Positions 1 to 8,890 are shown, numbered from the stretch's first letter. The stretch is 64,000 nt of DNA from Bin5 sp965200685 (GCA_965200685.1 OZ241379.1:1-64000); one strand, 5' to 3'. Translations and numbers: made by a program. The notes: generated by a model not told the origin, from the letters alone.

Positions 1-198
1 CGCGTTGTTGTCTACTGCCTGTCCTCGCCGGTGCCCAAACTTGAACTCCGGTTCCGAATCGTCGCCGCCAGCCAGTTCAATGGCGATTACGTGATCCAGG
101 GCTGCGCGCAATGTCTCCACCTCGGCCATCTCCAATACGCGACCATAGCGTAGATACCCGTTCTCCGCAAAGAATTGAATCTGTTCTTGAGTGATCAT
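1..198 (-). CDS. Phytanoyl-CoA dioxygenase family protein, 5' part only
   Basis: An open frame starts at the ATG at 198-196 and runs off the left edge (66 codons seen). It begins MITQEQIQFFAENGYLRYGR, the usual N-terminus of the PhyH family of Fe(II)/2-oxoglutarate oxygenases, where a short helix is followed by 'F..NGYL'. The catalytic core lies outside the window, so metal ligands cannot be checked. It lies downstream of menE on the same strand with a 127-bp gap that holds a CACAGACCACTGGTCA copy of the dispersed repeat described elsewhere. The substrate cannot be inferred. Confidence 0.75.
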   Translation of the reverse strand, partial: MITQEQIQFFAENGYLRYGRVLEMAEVETLRAALDHVIAIELAGGDDSEPEFKFGHRRGQAVDNNA

Positions 199-325
199 GG
201 CTCACCTGTTCTCATGGACTTGGAGATTCTTCCATAGTAATACTGAATGCCCGAACTGTCAATCATGGAAAGAGGGATGCGCTGCAGTGGCCCGTAGCGG
301 GCAGGCCCCGGCCACAGACCACTGG

Positions 326-1759
326 TCATCGGCTTGCCAGCAGTGTCTCCACTGCCTGCCGCGCGATCTTCCCCGATGCAGTGTGGGGCAAAGCAGTGAC
401 GAAGCGCATGTCTTGGGCCGCAGGTTGCTTGTAGCCGGCGAGACGTGTACTACTGTACGCCAGGAGGTCGTCCTGGCTGAGGGTCTCCCCTGGATGAAGC
501 TGGACTGCAGCCGCGATGCGCTGGCCCCATTCCGGATCGGGCAGGCCCACCACACAGACATCGGCCACGGACGGATGACCCCGTAGCACTGCTTCTACCT
601 CGGCCGCATAGATGTTTTCGCCGCCACTGATGATCATATCCCTACGCCTCTGCACGATAAACAGATCCCCATCAGGATCAAGATACCCCATGTCACCGCT
701 GTGCAACCAGCCATCCTGTAGGGCTGTGGCGGTAGCGTCGGAATTGCCATAGTATTGGGCCATCACCTGTGGCCCCCGCACCAGCACCTCGCCGATTTCC
801 CCAATTGCAGCGGTCTTTTGCTGATCACTGCTGTCCGCGATCTTCACCTGCGTAAACATCAAAGGCTTGCCTACGCTGCCCGGCTTGCGCTGCACGTCGG
901 CCGGCAGGGCCGTAGCCACCTGGGAAGCAGCTTCGGTGAGGCCATAGGTAGTGGCAACCGGCAGGCCTGCTTCCCAGGCAGCGGCCAGCAGCTGGGGCCT
1001 GGCCGCTGCACCGCCCAAGAGCAGCAGCCGCAGGCTGTGCGGCCAGACATTGTTGGACGGCAAGCCGTGTAGGAGCCGATGCAGCATTGTCGGCACCAGA
1101 GAGGTTAGCGTGATCCTGTCCTCCTGGAGGCTACGCTGGAAGTCATCGAGATCAAAACCGCGCTGGAGGACCATAGCCGTGCCGTAGAGACAGGAGCGAA
1201 AGACGATGGACAGGCCGCCCACGTGGTAGAGAGGTAGGCAACTGAGCCAGCGGTCGTTGATGTCCAGGCCCAAGCGATAGGCAGAAGCATTGGCACTCCA
1301 AAAGTGGTTGTCAAAGCTGAGGACGACCCCTTTGGGCGGGCCGCTGCTGCCGGAGGTGAAGACAATGGATTGGGCAATACCAGGAGCCTGTGCCCACTGC
1401 CCACTGCTGTCCCTAGCCATTGCCCACTGCTCATAGGCCCCGGAATCAACAACCAGCACCGGCTCCACAAGGGCTATCTGTTTGGCCTGCTCTCCCTCCG
1501 GCAGCCTAGTGTTGAGGGGCACGAGTACGGCCCGCACCCGCGCGACCGCGTGGATGAGAGCGATGGCTTCCACGTTGTTCACAAGACGCGTGGCGACCCG
1601 GTCCCCAGGCTGTACCCCGCGCCCGACCAGACCAGCAGCCAGCCTGTCGGTCAGTCTGTCCAGTTCAGCGTAGCTGACATAGCGCCCCTCGTACATGAGG
1701 GCCAGTCTATGGGGGGTGACATGGGCGCGAGCCCGTAGCCAGTCGGTTAGGGTCTCCAT
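326..1759 (-). CDS. menE: o-succinylbenzoate-CoA ligase (menaquinone biosynthesis)
   Basis: This 477-residue protein of the ANL adenylating superfamily would activate o-succinylbenzoate to its CoA ester, the substrate of MenB. The P-loop-like A3 motif FTSGSSGPPKG is near residue 132, TYGLTEAA near 270, the A7/A8 hinge HSGDMGYLDPDGDLF near 350, and the C-terminal catalytic Lys sits in ASGKIARQ. Length is normal for MenE. The ATG overlaps the 3' end of menB by 13 bp, so translation is probably coupled, and the men context supports MenE over another acyl-CoA ligase. Residues about 108-124 (EQWAMARDSSGQW region) are encoded by a copy of a dispersed repeat and may be an insertion in the linker just before the A3 motif. 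Confidence 0.88.
   Translation of the reverse strand: METLTDWLRARAHVTPHRLALMYEGRYVSYAELDRLTDRLAAGLVGRGVQPGDRVATRLVNNVEAIALIHAVARVRAVLVPLNTRLPEGEQAKQIALVEPVLVVDSGAYEQWAMARDSSGQWAQAPGIAQSIVFTSGSSGPPKGVVLSFDNHFWSANASAYRLGLDINDRWLSCLPLYHVGGLSIVFRSCLYGTAMVLQRGFDLDDFQRSLQEDRITLTSLVPTMLHRLLHGLPSNNVWPHSLRLLLLGGAAARPQLLAAAWEAGLPVATTYGLTEAASQVATALPADVQRKPGSVGKPLMFTQVKIADSSDQQKTAAIGEIGEVLVRGPQVMAQYYGNSDATATALQDGWLHSGDMGYLDPDGDLFIVQRRRDMIISGGENIYAAEVEAVLRGHPSVADVCVVGLPDPEWGQRIAAAVQLHPGETLSQDDLLAYSSTRLAGYKQPAAQDMRFVTALPHTASGKIARQAVETLLASR
1390..1438. repeat. Dispersed short repeat inside menE
   Basis: The plus strand reads TGCCCACTGCCCACTGCTGT, then CCCTAGCCAT, then another TGCCCACTGC and TCATAGG. The same building blocks (TGCTGTCC, CCAT, CATAGG, [GC]CCACTG[AC]CCACTG) occur in menF at 5293-5336 and between genes at 34381-34413. 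Here the element is in frame and codes for the linker before the AMP-binding motif of MenE. Confidence 0.5.
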
Positions 1760-2598
1760 GGGTACTGTTGAAAGTTCGGCTGGCGTTTCTCATTGAACGC
1801 ATTGCGCCCCTCTTGGCCCTCTTCCGTCATGTAGAAAAGCATTGTGGCATCGCCGGCCAGGACCTGCAAACCGGTTTGCCCATCAAGAGCCGCATTAAAG
1901 CCGGCCTTCAGGAAGCGGATGGCGATAGGTGATTTGCTCAGAATCTCCTGGGCCCACGTCACACCCTCTTCCTCTAACGCTTCGACTGTCGGCAGCACCT
2001 TGTTGACCAGCCCCATCTCCAGAGCTTCTTGCGCGGAATACTGGCGGCACAAGTACCAGATTTCTCTGGCCTTTTTTTGGCCCACGACCGATGCCAGATA
2101 GGAGGCACCGTAGCCGCCATCAAAGCTGCCGACGATTGGCCCCGTCTGGCCGAAGACGGCGTTTTCAGAGGCCAGGGACAGATCGCAGATCACATGGAGT
2201 ACATGGCCGCCACCGATGGCGTAGCCGTTTACCAGAGCAATGACAGGCTTGGGCATTGTCCGGATGATGCGCTGGAGTTCCAGCACATTCAGGCGCGCTA
2301 CCCCTTTGTCATCCACATAGCCCGCATGACCTCGGATGCTCTGGTCCCCGCCGGCACAGAAGGCGTGGACCCCATCTTTCTGCGAAGGGCCGTTGCCGGT
2401 CAGCAAGACGACCCCGATGCGGTCATCGGCCCAGGCATCCTGAAAGGCCTCTATCATCTGATCGATGGTCTGGGGGCGAAAGGCATTGCGTTTCTGCGGT
2501 CGATTGAAGGCGATGCGCGCCATGCCCTGCGCCTTATGGTAGGTAATGTCACTGTATTGGGTAACAGATTGCCAGTCGCTACGATTGTGTATGGTCAT
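1747..2598 (-). CDS. menB: 1,4-dihydroxy-2-naphthoyl-CoA synthase
   Basis: This 283-residue crotonase-superfamily enzyme cyclises o-succinylbenzoyl-CoA to DHNA-CoA. The crotonase core is visible: FCAGGDQSIRG for the first oxyanion-hole strand (near residue 80), NGYAIGGGHVLH for the second, and GPIVGSFDGGYGASYLA as in MenB proper. The C-terminal NEKRQPNFQQYPWRP is the typical MenB tail. It starts at the ATG at 2598 with an upstream AACGGGAGGAACGTTC ribosome site. It sits 129 bp after menD and overlaps menE. Confidence 0.93.
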   Translation of the reverse strand: MTIHNRSDWQSVTQYSDITYHKAQGMARIAFNRPQKRNAFRPQTIDQMIEAFQDAWADDRIGVVLLTGNGPSQKDGVHAFCAGGDQSIRGHAGYVDDKGVARLNVLELQRIIRTMPKPVIALVNGYAIGGGHVLHVICDLSLASENAVFGQTGPIVGSFDGGYGASYLASVVGQKKAREIWYLCRQYSAQEALEMGLVNKVLPTVEALEEEGVTWAQEILSKSPIAIRFLKAGFNAALDGQTGLQVLAGDATMLFYMTEEGQEGRNAFNEKRQPNFQQYPWRP

Positions 2599-2645
2599 GA
2601 ACGTTCCTCCCGTTCGTTCAATTGATTCTCTGGATCAATATCCTG

Positions 2646-2680
2646 CGATATCCGGTCCGCTAACTCCGGAGTGAATATCG
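2646..2680. other. Imperfect hairpin between menD and menB
   Basis: CGATATCCGG at 2646-2655 pairs with CCGG (2666-2669) and ATATCG (2675-2680), leaving a five-base bulge and a ten-base loop. There is no T-run. In the 129-bp menD-menB gap it could be an RNA-processing or attenuation structure, but it may be chance. Confidence 0.25.
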
Positions 2681-2727
2681 TAGACTATGAATCCTTCAGA
2701 AAATCCTGCTGCAGACAAGGTATGAAT

Positions 2728-4440
2728 TCAGAGAATCTTCATCAATTTTCTATAGAGCCGTTCATCCTCTGCCCCATCGGTACGCACTTCAAGGACTGTT
2801 GGCCTACGGCTGTTGATCGACCTAGACAGGGCTGGGGCCAGTGTTGTTCGGTCGGATATCTGCACATAGTCAAGGCCATACATTCCCACGGCCGGGGCGA
2901 AGTGTAGGCCATGGGGGGTTAAGAACAGCTCTTGGAATTGAGGCTGATGCTGGGCAACAGGCAAGCGGCGGAAGATGCCGCCGCCATCGTTGTGCAGCAG
3001 GACAATTGTGATGTTGTGTAGGGTGTGCTGCCGAACCGCCAGCAATCCGTTCAGGTCATGATAGAAGCTGATATCACCGATGAGCAGGAGCGTAGGTGTG
3101 GACGGTTCGGCCGCGGCCACGCCCAGCGCACTAGAGACGATGCCATCAATGCCACTGGCCCCCCGGTTGCCATAGATGTGGATCTGCTTGCGGCAGGGCC
3201 TGCCGAATTGATCCAGATGGCGCACCGGCAGGCTGTTGCCGACGAACAGATTGGCCTTGGGCGGCAGGGCGTCCAGAATGACAGGAATGGTGGCCGCGTC
3301 GAACCAGTTTTCACGGAGAAACTGTGCATGGCGACATTGGGTCTGCTGTTCTACTGCCAGCACTGCCCTAGCCCATTCACCCATCCCTCGCGAGACCCGC
3401 TGCGAGACCTGCTGGCAGAAGGCGAGTTCGTCCGCCTGTAGGAAATAGCGCACCTGGTGGCTGTCATCGGCCCAGACACCACTGCTCCGCACGTGAATCT
3501 GAGTGGTCAGGCCCTGGGCATTGGCCAGAAAGTGGTTAAGCCATTTGGATGTGGGCAGAGCCCCGAAGCGAATGATGATTTGGGGCGGGTCAACGTTCGG
3601 TAGTTGCTGTAGAAAACTCTCATAGCCTGCGACGAGCGGCGCGGACGCCACATGAGGGCCGAAACGTAGCCCGCACAGAGGATCGACAAAGAGCGGATAC
3701 CCTGTACAGCGAGCCAGATCCGCTATCCCCCTGATGAGACTATCGGGCACCCGTGCGGACCAGGGCCCGCAGACGATCCAACCCCGTTCGTACTGCTGGA
3801 CGAGTGTTGCCAGCTCATGGATCTGCGCGCTCGTGGGCTGCAGAACGCCCCGGCCCATGGTAACTGCTGGTCTGTGGTATTGGCTGGGCCGGTAGGGGGG
3901 GTCTGGTTCTAGGGGCTTGCGGAAGGGCAGATTGATCTGTACCGGCCCTTTTCGCAGGCCATCGGCGATGGCATAGGCCCTGGCCGCAATTGTATACAGA
4001 TTACGCAGGGCCACGGCCGGCGGCCTGCTCTCCGGTAGGGCCACATCCACTGCCCAGAGGACGTGGTCCCCGTACAGTTTCACCTGGTCGATTGTCTGGT
4101 TGGCTCCACTGTGGCGCAGCTCAGGCGGGCGGTCAGCTGTCAGCAGCACTAGGGGAACCCCGGCCATCTGCGCCTCTACCACGGCTGGGTGGAATTCCAG
4201 AGCCGCGCTGCCGGATGTGCAGATCAGGGCCACCGGGCGTTGGCTGGCCTGGGCTAGGCCCAAGGCAAAGAAACCAGCACAGCGTTCGTCCAGATGCAGG
4301 AACGTCTCAAGTTGGGGGTGGGCATCAAACGCCAAGGCGAGCGGTGTTGAGCGGGAGCCGGGCGCGATGCAGACGGCCCGCAGCCCCGCGGCCGCCAGCC
4401 CACTACTGAGAATTTCCGCGCTGAGAAGGTTGGGATTCAC
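2728..4440 (-). CDS. menD: 2-succinyl-5-enolpyruvyl-6-hydroxy-3-cyclohexene-1-carboxylate synthase
   Basis: This 570-residue thiamine-diphosphate enzyme joins isochorismate with 2-oxoglutarate (SEPHCHC synthase). The N-terminal Pyr domain has the MenD signature CIAPGSRSTPLALA and HLDERCAGFFALGLA, followed by CTSGSAALEFHPAVVEA. The C-terminal PP domain has the Mg/ThDP motif LLIGDISFYHDLNGLL ending in HNDGGGIF. Length fits MenD (about 550-600). The start is a GTG at 4440 that lies 37 bp inside the end of menF, so translation is probably coupled. No menH or menC is adjacent. Confidence 0.93.
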   Translation of the reverse strand: MNPNLLSAEILSSGLAAAGLRAVCIAPGSRSTPLALAFDAHPQLETFLHLDERCAGFFALGLAQASQRPVALICTSGSAALEFHPAVVEAQMAGVPLVLLTADRPPELRHSGANQTIDQVKLYGDHVLWAVDVALPESRPPAVALRNLYTIAARAYAIADGLRKGPVQINLPFRKPLEPDPPYRPSQYHRPAVTMGRGVLQPTSAQIHELATLVQQYERGWIVCGPWSARVPDSLIRGIADLARCTGYPLFVDPLCGLRFGPHVASAPLVAGYESFLQQLPNVDPPQIIIRFGALPTSKWLNHFLANAQGLTTQIHVRSSGVWADDSHQVRYFLQADELAFCQQVSQRVSRGMGEWARAVLAVEQQTQCRHAQFLRENWFDAATIPVILDALPPKANLFVGNSLPVRHLDQFGRPCRKQIHIYGNRGASGIDGIVSSALGVAAAEPSTPTLLLIGDISFYHDLNGLLAVRQHTLHNITIVLLHNDGGGIFRRLPVAQHQPQFQELFLTPHGLHFAPAVGMYGLDYVQISDRTTLAPALSRSINSRRPTVLEVRTDGAEDERLYRKLMKIL

Positions 4441-5812
4441 TGGAAATGGCCCTTACAATCGGCTGAAACTTCCACTCGGTCTCCACCCACTCTTTTTCAG
4501 CGACCGAATCGGCGACGATGCCGGCCCCGGCATAAGCCCAAGCTCGCCGTTTTTGCACGACCGCGGAACGAATGGCAACAGCAAAGGCCCCATCAAGGCT
4601 GCTATCAACCCAGCCGACAGGGCCTGCGTACCAGCCCCGTAAAGTCGGCTCATGGGCCTGGATAAACGCCAAAGCCAGCTCCCTAGGCGATCCACCGAGG
4701 GCCGGTGTCGGGTGCAACTCCTTGACGAGAGACAGCACCCCATCTGGCCGGCTGAGCGTGCCGCTGATCGGTGTGTACAGGTGTTGGATGTTGCTGAGTG
4801 TCAGCACGGCTGGCTCATGTGGGATGGATAGCTGGCTCGTCAAGGGCTGCAAGCGATGGCGTAGCGCATCAACCACCAGCCGCTGCTCATGTCGGTCCTT
4901 CGCGGACCCCAAGAGGGTATCCGCCAGGTATCGATCTTCTTCCCGTGTACCACCCCGCTGGATAGAGCCGGCCAGGCCCATTGTTTCCAACTGCTCCCCT
5001 TGCACCCGTACAAGTAGCTCCGGCGTGGCACCGAAAAAGGCATGGCCCGGCTGTGGCTCAAAAAGAAAGCTGAAACAGTCAGGGTAGTGGGTGAGCAGAT
5101 GGGTGAGTGCTGGCAAAATGCCGATCTGTTTTGCTGTCCGCAGTTGCGCGATGCGAGAGAGGACAACCTTTTGCAGGGGGGTAGTGGCGAACGCCTGCTG
5201 GGCTTTGTGGATCATCTGCGCCCATTCATTGTAGCCTAGGGGATATTCTACTTCCACTGCAGGGGTCTGCGGCCTGTACGCTGTGGCCAAGGGTGCTGTC
5301 CTGACCATAGGCCATTGACCACTGACCACTGCTGTGAGGGCTTCCTGCAGCAGATGCAGAGAGGCCGTCGCGTCCTCGGCCGGGGGCAACAGCGCGTTGA
5401 TTGTCAGCCAGCTCTGGTCATTTTGTGTCGCCAGTTGGTAGTGGGGCAAGATGAAATGAGCCGGATGGAAACCGGTCCAGGTCACGTCAGGGATGAACTC
5501 CTCGCGGAAAGCGAAGCCGCCGAACAGGCGGGGTGCGGCCAGGGCGGGCTGGCCCGGTTGCAGATCTGCATGGGTGAAGAGTGCATGTGCCTGACGCTGG
5601 ATGGCGGTGAACCGATTCTGGCCATAGCCCAACAGATGAGCAGCCACACCCATGCCAGCGAAGGTAGTGCCCCGGCGACCATCGCGCCAGAAGAAGCGTT
5701 CCTGCCCCTCTGCGCCCTGTAGAAATTGTTGCGGCCGGATGCCGGAGAGCGGGCAGCTGGCACTCAACAGCCGGCCATGATGGGCGGGATGGTATTCAAC
5801 GTGTATGGTCAT
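4403..5812 (-). CDS. menF: Isochorismate synthase
   Basis: This 469-residue chorismate-binding enzyme makes isochorismate for menaquinone. The C-terminal half carries the conserved core: KVVLSRIAQLR, FSFLFEPQPGHAFFGATPELLV, LAGSIQRGGT (Mg region) and HPTPALGGSPRELAL, then GWYAGPVGWVD and VAIRSAVV. Isochorismate rather than anthranilate or salicylate synthase is chosen from the men cluster. Its ATG shares four bases (ATGA) with the tetR stop. Residues about 160-174 (SGQWPMVRTAP) are encoded by a dispersed repeat copy at the linker between the N-terminal region and the catalytic domain. Confidence 0.9.
   Translation of the reverse strand: MTIHVEYHPAHHGRLLSASCPLSGIRPQQFLQGAEGQERFFWRDGRRGTTFAGMGVAAHLLGYGQNRFTAIQRQAHALFTHADLQPGQPALAAPRLFGGFAFREEFIPDVTWTGFHPAHFILPHYQLATQNDQSWLTINALLPPAEDATASLHLLQEALTAVVSGQWPMVRTAPLATAYRPQTPAVEVEYPLGYNEWAQMIHKAQQAFATTPLQKVVLSRIAQLRTAKQIGILPALTHLLTHYPDCFSFLFEPQPGHAFFGATPELLVRVQGEQLETMGLAGSIQRGGTREEDRYLADTLLGSAKDRHEQRLVVDALRHRLQPLTSQLSIPHEPAVLTLSNIQHLYTPISGTLSRPDGVLSLVKELHPTPALGGSPRELALAFIQAHEPTLRGWYAGPVGWVDSSLDGAFAVAIRSAVVQKRRAWAYAGAGIVADSVAEKEWVETEWKFQPIVRAISSESQPSQRGNSQ
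5293..5336. repeat. Dispersed short repeat inside menF
   Basis: The plus strand contains GTGCTGTCCTGACCATAGG, then CCATTGACCACTGACCACTG. GCTGTCC(C)TGACCATAGG also occurs at 34391-34413 between coxE and xdhC with one base of length difference. The tandem GACCACTGACCACTG part resembles menE 1390-1438. It is in frame within menF. Confidence 0.5.
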
Positions 5813-6411
5813 GAACCCCGTCTATAGTTCACACTGCGTAAGAGCATCGGCACAAGCGTTCCCACGATGCGGTCCGGCGCGGGTTCGCCACTGTAGACCC
5901 AACAGATGGTCAGGTGATAGATGCTGCCCATCCACGCATAGGCGACCACATCTGTGTCTACCGCTTCAATCTCACCGGCGACGATGGCTTCGTCTAGGTA
6001 GGCACGGATCAGCGCGGCGAAGCGTTCGTTGATCTCCAGCCGTTTTTCCTCAAAGATATTTCCCAGCCCGGCCGCCTGTACCAGCATTACCTTGGCCGGG
6101 CGACGATAGCGGCCAAAGGTTTCTAGGCAGGTTTCCAACGCGGCTTCGACTTTCGCCATAGGGCTTGTATGTTGGCCAATCGCTTGCCTAACCCGACGTT
6201 CAAGGAGATCCGCGAATTTCTCCACCAGGGCCAGAAAGAGACGCTCTTTGTTGGGGAAGTGGAAATAGATCGAGCCTTTGGAGGTATCGGATTTGTCAAC
6301 GATTTCGTCCAAGCGGGCGTCATGATAGCCTTTACGGCTGAAGACATGCAGCGCGGCGTCCAGAATGCGCTCCCGGGTCAATTCTGGATTGCGGACGGGC
6401 TTATCTGTCAC
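5809..6411 (-). CDS. TetR/AcrR family transcriptional regulator
   Basis: This 200-residue regulator has a classic TetR N-terminus: RERILDAALHVFSRKGYHDA, then the recognition helix region DKSDTSKGSIYFHFPNKERL at about residues 35-55. The C-terminal ligand domain is not diagnostic. It is the first gene of the tetR-menF-menD-menB-menE run, and its stop overlaps the menF start (ATGA). A perfect palindrome (6434-6449) lies 22 bp upstream of its start, a position typical of autorepression. It may therefore control menaquinone synthesis, which is an unusual arrangement. The effector is unknown. Confidence 0.88.
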   Translation of the reverse strand: MTDKPVRNPELTRERILDAALHVFSRKGYHDARLDEIVDKSDTSKGSIYFHFPNKERLFLALVEKFADLLERRVRQAIGQHTSPMAKVEAALETCLETFGRYRRPAKVMLVQAAGLGNIFEEKRLEINERFAALIRAYLDEAIVAGEIEAVDTDVVAYAWMGSIYHLTICWVYSGEPAPDRIVGTLVPMLLRSVNYRRGS

Positions 6412-6433
6412 AGAATTCTCGCTTGCCTCTAAA

Positions 6434-6449
6434 CCGACTGGTCAGTCGG
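6434..6449. promoter_or_regulatory. TetR-type operator palindrome
   Basis: CCGACTG-GT-CAGTCGG is a perfect inverted repeat with 7-bp arms and a 2-bp centre, 22 bp upstream of tetR. A TATACA -10-like box on the minus strand (6456-6451) lies just upstream, so the palindrome would cover the transcription start. Arm length and position match operators of self-regulating TetR-family genes; binding itself is inferred. Confidence 0.65.
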
Positions 6450-6496
6450 ATGTATACAGACCGTATGGCCGCCGGAGGGAATGACTCGGCACAGGA

Positions 6497-7993
6497 TCAC
6501 CAGCCCCGGGGCACAGGGAAGCAGCGAAACTGCTGGGCCTGTGCGAAAACATCCCAGATCTGGGCCATCTTCTCGACGATCTGCGTAGGGCGGCCTGCCA
6601 TTTCAAAGCCCCGGTGCTGGCCCCGTACCACCCGGCGCGGCTCCCAAGCGGTCCCTTTGCAATAGGTATAGTAGTCTTGAAACGTCTTGTAGTGGACATC
6701 CATGTCGAAATTGTGCGGGTGGCGGCTCATGGGGGACATGGGGTCCAGGGTATGGCAGGGGTTGAGCATCCGCAACAGGTGATGGGGATAGATTTTGCCG
6801 ATGCGGTCGGCCAGATACAGGGTCTCTTTGAATGTCTGCGGTGTCTCGCCGGGGAGGTTCAGGCTGAAGTAGATGAAGATGGGCACTTCGTACTTTTTGA
6901 GCGTCTCCAACATCCGTAAAAAGCGGTCATTCGTATAAAACTTGCCGTTGCGCTTCCGCACATCCTCGTTGCCGGAGAGGGGGGAGATGGCGACTTCTGT
7001 GTGGCTTAGGTCCGCGCTAGCCCCGAATTCATCAAGGAAATCATGGGAAGGAAGCTGGAAGAACTCATTATAGATCCCGATGCGGATGTTCTCATCCCGT
7101 AACTGTTGAAAGAACGCCCGCCACCACTTGGCCGGAAAGGTGGCGATGTCTAGGGAGAGATTGACCTGTTGGCAGCCTTGGGCGGCCAGCCGCGCCACAT
7201 CCGCAACCACCGCCTCCGGCGCCCGCATGACATAGCCGTTGCGCCCGGCCAACTCACTATGGGACTCTTTGCCACCGCCACAGTAGATACAGTCGAAGAC
7301 ACAGCCCCGGCCAACGGTCAGCCAATGGCTCAGGAGTTTTGGCTTATGGAGGGTGACCAGACCCGCGCCCGAGTACTGGAAGGCCGCATAGGCCCGCGGA
7401 TGCGCGAGCCAGTCCAATGAGACAAAGTCCAGACTGTCAAGCATAGCAGAATCAGCAAAATAAAAGCCGAGATTCTGGGCCGGTTTGCTGTGGCCGCTGG
7501 GCTGCCGGATAAGATTGGGGATATGGTCGAGTTGGGGCGACCCATTCCCCACAACCTGGGCCGCAAGCTGACGTAGCGGCTCCTCCGCATCGCCGCGGAT
7601 AGCATAATCCACGTAAGGGAAGTTGGCCAGAATCTCTTCGCCATAATAGGAGGTTGTCAGACCACCGATGACGATCTTCACATCAGCCAGGGTTTCTTTG
7701 ACCGAACGGGCCACCTCCAATGCGCCGAAAGAATGCTCGTACCAGTGGAGATCGATCATCACCAATTTGGGCGGAGCGCGCCGGGTGTGTAGCCACTGGC
7801 GCAGATTGAAAGTGGGCCGCAGCACCAATTCCACCGGCAAGTTCAGCCCCTGTACGTCATAGCCTTCCGCGCGCAGCAGATTCACCAGCCCAACGATACC
7901 TACCGGTATGAAAGGATACGGCGGACAGGAGCGGTACTTATCATAGCGGGCTTCGACTTCCTGTTTGGCCGGGTGAATATAAAGAATATCCAT
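6497..7993 (-). CDS. B12-binding-domain radical SAM protein
   Basis: This 498-residue protein has an N-terminal cobalamin-binding-like Rossmann region (residues about 1-150, with IVIGGLTTSYYGEEIL and YAIRGDAEEPLRQLA). The radical SAM core follows, with the 4Fe-4S motif GCVFDCIYCGGG (C-x3-C-x2-C) near residue 230 and later SGNEDVRKRNGKFY. Such proteins do methylations or ring and C-C bond chemistry; this substrate is unknown. It lies 6 bp downstream of the PhyH gene at 8000 and is probably in the ABC importer operon, suggesting tailoring of an imported compound. The ATG at 7993 begins MDILYIHPAKQEVE. Confidence 0.85.
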   Translation of the reverse strand: MDILYIHPAKQEVEARYDKYRSCPPYPFIPVGIVGLVNLLRAEGYDVQGLNLPVELVLRPTFNLRQWLHTRRAPPKLVMIDLHWYEHSFGALEVARSVKETLADVKIVIGGLTTSYYGEEILANFPYVDYAIRGDAEEPLRQLAAQVVGNGSPQLDHIPNLIRQPSGHSKPAQNLGFYFADSAMLDSLDFVSLDWLAHPRAYAAFQYSGAGLVTLHKPKLLSHWLTVGRGCVFDCIYCGGGKESHSELAGRNGYVMRAPEAVVADVARLAAQGCQQVNLSLDIATFPAKWWRAFFQQLRDENIRIGIYNEFFQLPSHDFLDEFGASADLSHTEVAISPLSGNEDVRKRNGKFYTNDRFLRMLETLKKYEVPIFIYFSLNLPGETPQTFKETLYLADRIGKIYPHHLLRMLNPCHTLDPMSPMSRHPHNFDMDVHYKTFQDYYTYCKGTAWEPRRVVRGQHRGFEMAGRPTQIVEKMAQIWDVFAQAQQFRCFPVPRGW

Positions 7994-7999
7994 GCCTAG

Positions 8000-8890
8000 C
8001 TACAGTGATTTCACTGGTGTTGCTGGCCGACTGCGGGGCGGAACCGGTTCCAGAATCGTCCGCCGTTCCGCGGTGAGACGAGCAGCCAGCGCAGAGGAAA
8101 GTTGATGGTTGAAGCGAGTACGCACATAGCGGGGCGAGTAGCGGTAGATGACCGAGCGACGATATCCTGGGTTGATGCGCTCCGCAGAACCATGGGTGAT
8201 GGCATCGGTGAAGAAGAGAACATCACCGGCCTCCAGATAGATCTCCTGCATGCCCAAGGCCGTACCGGCCGCTTCCCGTTCATGGCTGGCCGCCACAATG
8301 CCTTTGCCATCCACTTCCAGCCGAGGATGAATTTCCGTGGATTTGTGGCTGCCGGGGACCAAGACAGTCGGGCCATCGCCGGGGCCGATGTCCTGTAGGG
8401 CCATAAGAACATTGATCTGCCCAACCATCCATTCACCGGTGTTGTGCTGGCGGAACGTTAGATAACAGAGAGGCGTATGACCCCCGCAATGAATGTACAG
8501 AAAACCGCCTGGCCCCCGTATATTCAGCAGATTTTCATGGATGGACAGGCCATTGACCGGATTGATGTAGCGGGATACCAGGGGATGCCAGGCCGGATAG
8601 TCGATGAGCCGCTCAAAGACCGGCCCACCTTCTACAATGTTCTGAAAATTCACACCATCATCCAGGCCGTAGCTGTGGACCTCCACATTGCCGATCCAGT
8701 ATTCCGGCCCCAACTGCTGGCCAGAGTGGATATGCTCTAAAATCGGCGGATTTTCCACGTAGGCCCAATGCTCGTCCACCCAGCGGTTCATCTCTGCTAG
8801 ATCGTCTTTGGCTATCGCGCCTTGCAGGACGAGATAGCCCTGTAGATCGAATAGATAGTCGAGTTGCTTGTCTGCATCTGTGATGTTCAC
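8000..8890 (-). CDS. Phytanoyl-CoA dioxygenase family protein
   Basis: A 296-residue PhyH-family Fe/2-oxoglutarate oxygenase-like protein. Landmarks are LFDLQGYLVLQGAI, NIRGPGGFLYIHCGGHTP (His134), DIGPGDGPTVLVPGSHKS, AGDVLFFTDAITHGSAERIN (distal His233) and the 2-oxoglutarate-binding Arg in YRRSVIYRY. The expected first metal motif H-x-D appears as H134-C-G, so the carboxylate ligand is not evident. The start is a GTG (8890) preceded by CAGGGTGA. It lies between a sugar permease and a radical SAM gene on the same strand. It is a paralogue of the genes at 1-198 and 16565-17401. Confidence 0.85.
   Translation of the reverse strand: MNITDADKQLDYLFDLQGYLVLQGAIAKDDLAEMNRWVDEHWAYVENPPILEHIHSGQQLGPEYWIGNVEVHSYGLDDGVNFQNIVEGGPVFERLIDYPAWHPLVSRYINPVNGLSIHENLLNIRGPGGFLYIHCGGHTPLCYLTFRQHNTGEWMVGQINVLMALQDIGPGDGPTVLVPGSHKSTEIHPRLEVDGKGIVAASHEREAAGTALGMQEIYLEAGDVLFFTDAITHGSAERINPGYRRSVIYRYSPRYVRTRFNHQLSSALAARLTAERRTILEPVPPRSRPATPVKSL

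Noticed and set aside
326..6411. Complete menaquinone pathway in the window
   Set aside because: Only menF, menD, menB and menE are present; menC, menH, menA and menG homologues were not seen.
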